NCBI RefSeq assembly: GCF_037102585.1
Contig: NW_027043821.1
Coordinates: 186,001 to 250,000, forward strand
Source of the DNA: Saccharomycopsis crataegensis
Lineage: Eukaryota > Ascomycota > Saccharomycetes > Ascoideales > Saccharomycopsidaceae
Length of the DNA stretch: 64,000 bases
Reading direction: 5' to 3'
The translations under genes and the position numbers were made by a program. Of this stretch, positions 26,722 to 33,895 are shown one piece after another; within the stretch, counting starts at the first letter, position 1, and every line of letters begins with the position of its first letter. The notes beneath the pieces are model-generated. The model saw nothing but the letters and a program-made list of their open reading frames with translations, was not told the DNA's origin and did not search any database.

Positions 26722-28494
26722 CTATTTCCACCTCCAAAGATGATCATCAAGAAATGTTCGCTTGTACTTCTTAACATCGAGCCTTGGATCAAATGGCTCC
26801 ACCAATAACGCCGTACTGAAATCAAAAATATGGAACTCATCATCGACAATAAAAAACATTTCCGTGCCAAGATAAGAAAACTTGATACCAATGCTCGCTA
26901 GCTTCTCAATCTCTTTGATCCCTTTAGCAAACTCTCCGGGAGTCGCTGCTTTCTTGCCTTTCAATCTTTCAGTAGCAAAGAACAATCCGCTCACAAACTC
27001 CCATCGCGTAGCAATCACTCCACACCCATAGGTTAGAAATCGAGGGCAATGGACTCTCTCATCAGATCCAGGATGAAGCTTATTGTACGCCTCAATTCTC
27101 TCATAGCATTCAATCTCTCCATAAAACTGATCGATAGCTTCCTTTTTCACTTTATGGAAAAATGGCATCGAAAAATTGCCCCGCTCGTCTAGGGAATAAG
27201 AACGTCTCAACTCATGCATGTCCACAAACCTCAAGGTGATTTCATCAGTATCATTGGAAATATGAAATCTATTAGCATCAATACAGTCAATGAATTCTAC
27301 CTTCTTCATGCAAAAAACTTTCCCTTTACCTGCTTCCAAAATACTCAAGTAGTCTGGAGTACAAACAATATTCGTTGACTCCCATGCACTAGTGGCAGGC
27401 CGCGGTCTTTGATCTTTTTCAATCTTTGGAATCTGCTGGTTTCCAATCTTTTTCAATTCGTCTTTACTCAATGCCAAACTATCATGCAATTCTTCCATCC
27501 TTCTCTCCTTCTCCTTTCTCTCATCATCGCTGAGCGCGACTTCATAATACACCATTACTGTAATTGCCCATTTTATGTTAATAGGAGTCGAGTTCAAATC
27601 AAACAACTTGTAATCATACAGAACCACACCGTCGCGAGAGTATGGAAGAAATTTGATAATTAGAAGATGCTCAAAATCCGATAACCCCACAAGGTCCAGC
27701 TTGTAGGTCATGGCAAGCCTCAACAACTGGCGCATGATGCTGAATGAGATGTCTGTTGGTGATTCTTTAATTCCAACAAATCCGTACAGTGCTAACAAGT
27801 GCACTGCAGATATATCGGAGCTAGCCATTTTTATGGGAAACACTGGTTTCGAATTTGGCCCACCCTTAAATACAAAATCAGTGGACCGACATTCAACACT
27901 GAGAGCAGGAAAAAGCAATCTAAGAACACGAAGAATGTCATGGAAAATAAGCATATTCAAATTCTCAGAATTTGACACTTCTTCACGCGAAATCGGATGA
28001 TAGTGCCAGCGTGGTGTATCACTAAGACACTGCTCATCATCTTTGATTCTTCTTTCCAATCGGCACGCGAAAGCATGTATTTTCTCTTGAAGGTCATAAT
28101 CAAAAAGCGGATAGTTAGGTTCAAACAGTATGGGACGCAATGCTTTATCAAATCCAGTGGCCTCAACAAATTTAGCGGTGATTGCATCAGCAGGAATTGT
28201 ACTATCATAATTCCAGCCGGAAATTTTGAAAACAGGTAAGGATAACACTGCTCTGTACCAGTTGCGGTGAGATAGACGGTGCAGTAGCACAGTGTCAATG
28301 AGTGTCCACATTTCACTGTAATTCAAGTCTTCATCCACATCATGATAGTCAAAGTTATAGTTTTCATATTTTTCAAGCTGGTCAATTAACCTCTGGTACC
28401 TGGCATCATTTTGTCGCTCATAATTCAAATTTTCTTCCTCTTCAGTGTACCCAAAACCAGACATGGCACTCTCTCCAAGTTGATTATCACTCAT
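26722..28494 (-). CDS. Unnamed family, long form: degenerate nuclease-like domain plus pseudokinase-like domain
   Basis: A 590-aa protein with the same layout as the copy at 21589. The first 50 residues and everything after about residue 195 are almost the same as in that copy. Residues about 50-195 differ strongly (for example WNYDSTIPADAITAKFVEATGFDKALRPILFEP). The nuclease-like motif reads FPIKMAS (putative active residues absent). The kinase-like domain has KVFCMKKVEF, HPGSDERVHCPRF and FHIFDFSTALL, with DFS for DFG and no clear catalytic loop. It ends FLDDHLWRWK; four residues extend past the FLDDDL end of its sister, next to the LTR fossil. The function is unknown. Confidence 0.78.
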   Translation of the reverse strand: MSDNQLGESAMSGFGYTEEEENLNYERQNDARYQRLIDQLEKYENYNFDYHDVDEDLNYSEMWTLIDTVLLHRLSHRNWYRAVLSLPVFKISGWNYDSTIPADAITAKFVEATGFDKALRPILFEPNYPLFDYDLQEKIHAFACRLERRIKDDEQCLSDTPRWHYHPISREEVSNSENLNMLIFHDILRVLRLLFPALSVECRSTDFVFKGGPNSKPVFPIKMASSDISAVHLLALYGFVGIKESPTDISFSIMRQLLRLAMTYKLDLVGLSDFEHLLIIKFLPYSRDGVVLYDYKLFDLNSTPINIKWAITVMVYYEVALSDDERKEKERRMEELHDSLALSKDELKKIGNQQIPKIEKDQRPRPATSAWESTNIVCTPDYLSILEAGKGKVFCMKKVEFIDCIDANRFHISNDTDEITLRFVDMHELRRSYSLDERGNFSMPFFHKVKKEAIDQFYGEIECYERIEAYNKLHPGSDERVHCPRFLTYGCGVIATRWEFVSGLFFATERLKGKKAATPGEFAKGIKEIEKLASIGIKFSYLGTEMFFIVDDEFHIFDFSTALLVEPFDPRLDVKKYKRTFLDDHLWRWK

Positions 28495-28572
28495 CTCTAA
28501 TTTTTGTTTTTTGAATTTCTTGAATTTTGGGAAGATAATGGGTTTTTTCTATCATCTTAGTTGATATACGAG

Positions 28573-28584
28573 AGCAAGCTTGCT
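28573..28584. promoter_or_regulatory. Perfect palindrome upstream of long copy at 26722
   Basis: AGCAAGCTTGCT is a perfect 12-bp palindrome, 79 bp upstream of the ATG at 28494. It is the cleanest example of the element found upstream of every long family copy. Confidence 0.45.
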
Positions 28585-28700
28585 TTTTCTGTTCCTAAGC
28601 AACACGCTAGAGAATACCACGACGATGGTATCTAAACTATGTCTGCTGTATTGATAGTTCTAGACTACAAGTAATTATTAAAGGCAACCACAATGCAGAC

Positions 28701-28727
28701 AAGCAAGAAGCAAGAAGCAAGAAGCAA
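28701..28727. repeat. GCAAGAA minisatellite
   Basis: Three to four tandem 7-bp GCAAGAA units. Confidence 0.75.
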
Positions 28728-29283
28728 TAGTCAGGAACATATTGCTATGAGCTTCTAATTAACAAACTGGTGGGCACTGTGTTAGTATGATATTGATTTC
28801 GCCTACCAATTAATCTCTAATTAATGACTTCTACTGTATACTATCGGCTGATACATTTGGCGTATCTTTAAATACTAAGTCCTTTTCTTCCACGGACGAA
28901 AAATGTTAGTTGCAACTGGATATCCGAGTATGGTAATAATCATAATGTATTGGTGGGAAGCGTTAATAGCAGCGGTCATATTGTCGCGCTTGGTATTTAA
29001 ATCTTTTAACTTCGATTAGTTACATAGAGATAGTATTTTGAATCGATGCTGATACACTATCAACTCGAAAAAATTATTCAAGGTGATATTTAAATGACAG
29101 CGTTCATGGAAAGTTTCTCCTCTTATAACTGTTAATAAAAGCTATTTTTTGTAAAAACCCAACGATTTGGTGCACCTGAATTTACGTTTGTGAAAAAAAA
29201 CCACAACCTTTTTCTGGCCAGTGATGGATGGATGCCGCTGTGTATCGTCATATAACAACAAGTTTCAATAGTTTGAATCACCA

Positions 29284-31485
29284 ATGCTTTCTTCGGGTTG
29301 CGAGATCTTCAAAAAATTGAAGATCCGATGTCCCATGGATGGGAATTGTAAATTGGCGGATTGTGTCTTTTTACACTCGACGAAAAAACCAGATCAAGTG
29401 CAACAACCCCCATCAAGGGTCCAAGCCAATAATGTTGGCAGTGGTGGAAATTGTTCTGTGATTAAATCAGATACAGTTTTGAGAAAATCTGCTGACATTC
29501 AGGAAACTCCAATAAAGCATTTGGGGACCACACTGAATGTACCAATCAATGCAAAAGTGAAGCCAGGAAAACTGGATCAATTATTAATAGAGGAGAAACT
29601 TAGAAAACCAGAGATGGTATTTAAAAAACAGGAAACTATTGGAGAAGTGAATAACAATACTAATATAATAGCTCAAGATCATAAGAAACCTGAAGTGACT
29701 GAAGAAGTTAAAGAAAAGCATGATAGAGATATTACAACTCATAATGAGGTCAAGGAAGAAATCAAGAAAGCGCCACATGATAATAGCAAGGAGAATCAAG
29801 ATCAAGCAAAGAAGCAAATTGAAACCAGGAAATCAATAAATCACGATATGGAAAAGAAAGAGAACAATGATCTTCAAGACAATGCTCTTATTAACCAAAG
29901 TGAAGGTAAAGAAGGGCTGCAGAAAAATGCACAACAGAAAATTCTAGCTAGTGAACCAAAAGCCAATGCTGATACGTCGATTGGAATGAAAGAGTCTTCT
30001 GAGAACAACACCAGGAAAAGAAATTCAGATTCTGCAGCGGCTGGTGATTCGAAGAAAGCTAAATTGGGAAAAAATATATCAAATAACAGACAATCAGATG
30101 TAATGAAAGCAGCACCCATTAGTATCAATAACACCTCCAAACTGAAAACTTCTACTCCAATGAAGACGACAACAAGTAACTCAACTCCAAAACCAAAAGA
30201 TAACTCATCAAAGAAAATGCCTCATAAAGTGGTGTTGAAAGATGTCTCTCAAGTGTTTGCAAAACCTATCATGCCTTATCCGCCTTCAACTCACCAACAA
30301 CGTCTTAAATTCATCACCCTCCTTGCAGGAGAACTCAAGAAAACTCAAAGTTGTCTGATACCTAACAAGGTAGCAATTGAATTGGAATATCAAGTGGCCA
30401 GTAAATCTTCAAAACAGATATATGTTGGAGAGTTCAAGAGTTTGGTGATGAAAGTCAAGAAGAAAGATGAGCAGATGAGAAAGACGATTGAAAATATTGT
30501 GAGGGCTGCCAAAGGAATCAAACCAAAGAAAATTACAGAGTCTAAGAGTGAGAAGAGTGTTACTAAAGAGGACAAAGGCGATATATTACGGAAAGTGGAA
30601 AAGTTTATCCATTCTGTGGAGACTTTAGAGAATAATGGGTATGTTGTGAAGGAGCCAGAGATTACTGTAAACTCTGAAAATTTTGCCGAGGAGAAACCAA
30701 AAGCTTTCCAGAAAGAAAACACCAAGAATTGTGAAAGATGCAATGCGACATTTACCCCATCTCGATCATTCAAAGGCAGTTGCAAATTTCATCCCGGGAA
30801 AAAAGTTTACAGCCGGGACTCGAAATTCAAATTATATTACCAATGGGATTGTTGCCAGTTGACATTCACGAATTCTGCCCATGATGATTTTGGGAACGAT
30901 GAACGAGTGTTAGGGTGTCAGACCAACGAGCACCATGTGTTTAAGGACAGTGATCCGGGGGAATTGGCGAAAGTTCGACAGTTTGTGCGAACCAGCCAGT
31001 TGGGGGACGATCGAAGCACTGCGGCGGCAATTGTGGGGATGGATGCGGAGATGGTGTACACCACTTTAGGGTTTGAACTCGCGAGATTGACGGTGGTCGA
31101 TTTCTTCCAGTCCCACAAGGTGTTGTACGATAAGTTAGTCCGGCCACAGGGGAATATTATTGATTATAATACTAGGTTCAGTGGGATTAGTTGCATCAAT
31201 GCAGATAATTCCGTCAGTTGGCATACGATGATGGAAGAGTTAGGGCAAATCATCAATGACACGACGATCATTGTGGGGCATGGGTTAGAGAATGATTTGA
31301 ACGTGATGCGGTTGATACATTATCGAATTGTTGACACGGCCATCATATACAAAGACGGGATGAGGAAATTGTCGTTGAAGTATTTGGTACAGCAGTGTCT
31401 CAATAGGGAAATCCAGGTGGGGGAGCATGATTCTACGGAGGATTCGGTAGGGGCGATTGATTTGGTGAGGTTTAGAATTAGATGA
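29284..31485 (+). CDS. REX3: RNA 3'-5' exonuclease, Rex3/REXO1 type (DEDDh)
   Basis: A 733-aa protein. The C-terminal DEDDh exonuclease domain (about 580-733) has VGMDAEM (Asp587, Glu589), GHGLENDL (Asp671) and HDSTEDS (His715, Asp720), the full active-site set. Before it is a Cys/His region, NCERCNATFTPS...CKFHPGK...WDCCQ, as in Rex3/REXO1 proteins. The N-terminus has a CCCH-like motif (C-x8-C-x5-C-x-H class: CPMDGNCKLADCVFLH). Yeast Rex3 trims RNase MRP RNA and other small RNAs in the nucleus. The long Lys/Asn/Glu-rich middle makes it larger than S. cerevisiae Rex3 (about 400 aa) and more like REXO1. Confidence 0.85.
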   Translation: MLSSGCEIFKKLKIRCPMDGNCKLADCVFLHSTKKPDQVQQPPSRVQANNVGSGGNCSVIKSDTVLRKSADIQETPIKHLGTTLNVPINAKVKPGKLDQLLIEEKLRKPEMVFKKQETIGEVNNNTNIIAQDHKKPEVTEEVKEKHDRDITTHNEVKEEIKKAPHDNSKENQDQAKKQIETRKSINHDMEKKENNDLQDNALINQSEGKEGLQKNAQQKILASEPKANADTSIGMKESSENNTRKRNSDSAAAGDSKKAKLGKNISNNRQSDVMKAAPISINNTSKLKTSTPMKTTTSNSTPKPKDNSSKKMPHKVVLKDVSQVFAKPIMPYPPSTHQQRLKFITLLAGELKKTQSCLIPNKVAIELEYQVASKSSKQIYVGEFKSLVMKVKKKDEQMRKTIENIVRAAKGIKPKKITESKSEKSVTKEDKGDILRKVEKFIHSVETLENNGYVVKEPEITVNSENFAEEKPKAFQKENTKNCERCNATFTPSRSFKGSCKFHPGKKVYSRDSKFKLYYQWDCCQLTFTNSAHDDFGNDERVLGCQTNEHHVFKDSDPGELAKVRQFVRTSQLGDDRSTAAAIVGMDAEMVYTTLGFELARLTVVDFFQSHKVLYDKLVRPQGNIIDYNTRFSGISCINADNSVSWHTMMEELGQIINDTTIIVGHGLENDLNVMRLIHYRIVDTAIIYKDGMRKLSLKYLVQQCLNREIQVGEHDSTEDSVGAIDLVRFRIR

Positions 31486-32037
31486 ATAATAGTAAAATAT
31501 ACACCAGTGATTGGCCTACTCAGATACTTAGGGTAATGTTTTGTAGCATGGTATTTTTTTCACGGTAAACGTTGTGGGGTTGGAATAAAAATGAGTATTA
31601 CTGCAGTGCTCATGAGCACATGAAAAAAAGAAAGAAAAAAACTCCACTCCGATCCTCGAGGCGGTGAAAAAAAAAAAAAAAAAAAAAAATTATGTGAAAA
31701 AAACTCAATGTAACTTTAATAGTCAAACAGTAGAAAAGAAAAAGATTTTCCTCACCATTCTGGTTTCATTTTTGTAAACATTTTTACAATTCTCATCATT
31801 CTTCTTCTTTCTATCTCAGTCGATTTTCACAAAATTTTCACACCCAATCAAGGGAGAGAAAGAAAGAAACAGAGAAATAAACAAAAAAAAAGACGTTACT
31901 TTTGTCCACAAATCACAAAGGTGCCCTATTATTATTATTTTTATTAATCCACACCACTTCCAATTCTTTAAACAGTTATTAAAGCTAATAACTTGTCCAG
32001 ATTGCCAACAACTATTCTTTCCAAGAGAGAGCTTTTG
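31486..32037. other. Intergenic and SPE1 leader
   Basis: Contains a poly-A run at about 31666-31690 and a long AT-rich, pyrimidine-rich leader before SPE1. No gene is seen apart from the small upstream reading frame that starts at 32038. Confidence 0.5.
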
Positions 32038-32121
32038 ATGAATTCAGAAGCCAGAACTATTCAACTAGTTGCCATCCAATCCTCTAACACCTACTGTCAA
32101 GCCTACCACTACGAAGAATGA
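32038..32121 (+). promoter_or_regulatory. Upstream open reading frame overlapping the SPE1 start
   Basis: A 27-codon frame begins with ATG at 32038 and ends with TGA at 32119-32121. The SPE1 ATG is at 32118-32120, so stop and start overlap as ATGA. Such an arrangement would block or delay scanning ribosomes and could allow reinitiation at SPE1. Polyamine enzymes in several eukaryotes are controlled by upstream frames. That it is translated here is inference. Confidence 0.55.
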
Positions 32122-33506
32122 CAGCGTTATTCGTCGACTCTTCCAGATCGTTCAATGAACTTCTCGTTGACAACAACAACAACAACAACAAACCTATTTT
32201 AACACAATCCAACAGTGCCGAGGCCCAAAACCCTCACAATGATTTAGCCATCATCAACAAATCAATCAAAGCAGTTGGCCATGCCATGTACCAAACCCTT
32301 CAATCCCCAGAATTCCAGGATTTTTATAACGACAACAACTCGTTCTTTGTTTGCGACTTAGGTGAAGTCTATAGACTTTACCAGTACTGGAAACATAAAC
32401 TCCCAAGAATCCATCCTTTCTACGCCATCAAGTGTAACACCGATCCAGAAATCATCAAGATTTTAGGGAAAATGGGCGCCAATTTCGATTGCGCCTCCAA
32501 AAGAGAAATGGAAATCATTTTGCAATCAGGGATCGATCCTTCAAGAATCGTGTTTTCAAACCCTTGTAAATTCAATTCCCATTTGAAATTTGCCAAAGAA
32601 GTCAATGTCAACTTGACAGTGTTTGACAACGAGGACGAATTGGTGAAAATCGCCAAAATTCATCCTCATTGCAAAGCGTTGCTCAGAATCGAAACCGATG
32701 ATAAAGCAGCAGTGGTTAGACTCTCCACAAAATACGGAGCAAAACTTTCTGCGGTTGATTCTTTATTAGCCAAGGCAAAAGACCTTGGAGTTGAGTTAGT
32801 CGGAGTTCATTTCCATTGCGGGGCTGGGTCCGATGAGTTTGATTCCATCATCAAGGCCATCAAAGATGCAAGAAATATCTTTGATCAAGCCACGTCCATG
32901 GGATTCAACATGAATGTGTTGGATCTTGGAGGAGGATATATGATCAGCAACAATTTCGACAATGTCTGTACTGTGTTGAACACCACTTTGGACCAATATT
33001 TCCCAACCGACAGTGGAGTTAGAATCATTAGTGAACCAGGAAGATTTTTCCCAACCAGTGCCTTCACTTTGGCGTCCAATATTATTGGGAAAAGAGACTC
33101 GTACCATGATGACGACAACATTCCAATGGTTTATATCAATGACGGGATTTACGCCAACATGAACTGTATCATCAACGATCATTATACTCCTATTCCTAAA
33201 GTGTTATCCCAAGATAACCATTTCAGGTTCTATGACGAAATCCAAAACGACCTTAACGGGAAACATGGGGAGTATGAGATATCATGCTGGGGCCAAACTT
33301 GTGATAGTGCTGATGTGATCAACAAAACCGTTTCCATCAACTATCCTGTCAATGTTGGCGACTGGTTTTTCTTCAGAAACATGGGGGCTTACACTTTGGC
33401 AGCCACCACTGATTTCAATGGGTTCAACCAACGGTCAAAAATCGTTTATATTTCATCAGAAGAGCACGTTAGATACGACAAAATTAGCGAGGATTGGATT
33501 ATCTAG
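32118..33506 (+). CDS. SPE1: Ornithine decarboxylase
   Basis: A 462-aa PLP enzyme of fold III that converts ornithine to putrescine, the first step of polyamine synthesis, in the cytosol. FYAIKCN holds the PLP lysine (Lys105). HFHCGAGS and LDLGGGY bind the phosphate. EPGRFF is present, and WGQTCDSAD holds the catalytic Cys (about 395) with its Asp. The length is normal. An N-terminal extension of about 60 residues contains an Asn run (AAC repeats), as in other yeast ODCs. In yeasts the enzyme is degraded by the proteasome after antizyme binding. Translation may also be limited by the upstream frame at 32038. Confidence 0.96.
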   Translation: MTALFVDSSRSFNELLVDNNNNNNKPILTQSNSAEAQNPHNDLAIINKSIKAVGHAMYQTLQSPEFQDFYNDNNSFFVCDLGEVYRLYQYWKHKLPRIHPFYAIKCNTDPEIIKILGKMGANFDCASKREMEIILQSGIDPSRIVFSNPCKFNSHLKFAKEVNVNLTVFDNEDELVKIAKIHPHCKALLRIETDDKAAVVRLSTKYGAKLSAVDSLLAKAKDLGVELVGVHFHCGAGSDEFDSIIKAIKDARNIFDQATSMGFNMNVLDLGGGYMISNNFDNVCTVLNTTLDQYFPTDSGVRIISEPGRFFPTSAFTLASNIIGKRDSYHDDDNIPMVYINDGIYANMNCIINDHYTPIPKVLSQDNHFRFYDEIQNDLNGKHGEYEISCWGQTCDSADVINKTVSINYPVNVGDWFFFRNMGAYTLAATTDFNGFNQRSKIVYISSEEHVRYDKISEDWII

Positions 33507-33895
33507 CGATGTTTGTACCTGATGATCCGTTGGTTCAATCCCTGTTGTTGTCTTGCAAATAAAACTGCAGACTTCTTTTTTTTCTTTGATTATTTATCAA
33601 ATTGTTAAGATCATGTATAATGCTGACATTTCTTCTTATAAATAGATCTTCCTTTGTGGTATTTTTATTATGATGATAATAGCCGCAGCAGATGCTGAAG
33701 TTGGTGTAAGCAGCGATGTTTTTTTTTTGTTTTTTTTTTAGTTATTCATTTAAGGAAGGACGCGCGCTGCGTAACCTCTGTGTGTTTGGACTTTTTCCCC
33801 CCTCCAAAATTCAGGAAATCTTTCATCAACAATGCCAATAAGTAATAAGTAAAAAATTAAATAAATAAATAAATCATAAAAGGATATATCCAATT
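33507..33895. other. Intergenic, SPE1 3' region and ORC1 promoter
   Basis: Tandem genes. It has poly-T tracts at 33719-33740 and AAAT repeats just before the ORC1 ATG. There is no clear MCB (ACGCGT) site; the closest is GGACGCGCGCTGCG near 33759. No gene is seen. Confidence 0.5.

Larger units (their letters stand above)
28495..29283. other. Intergenic, divergent promoters
   Basis: Lies between the long family copy (leftward) and the REX3-like gene (rightward). It has the palindrome AGCAAGCTTGCT at 28573 and a GCAAGAA minisatellite at 28701-28727. No gene is seen. Confidence 0.55.
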
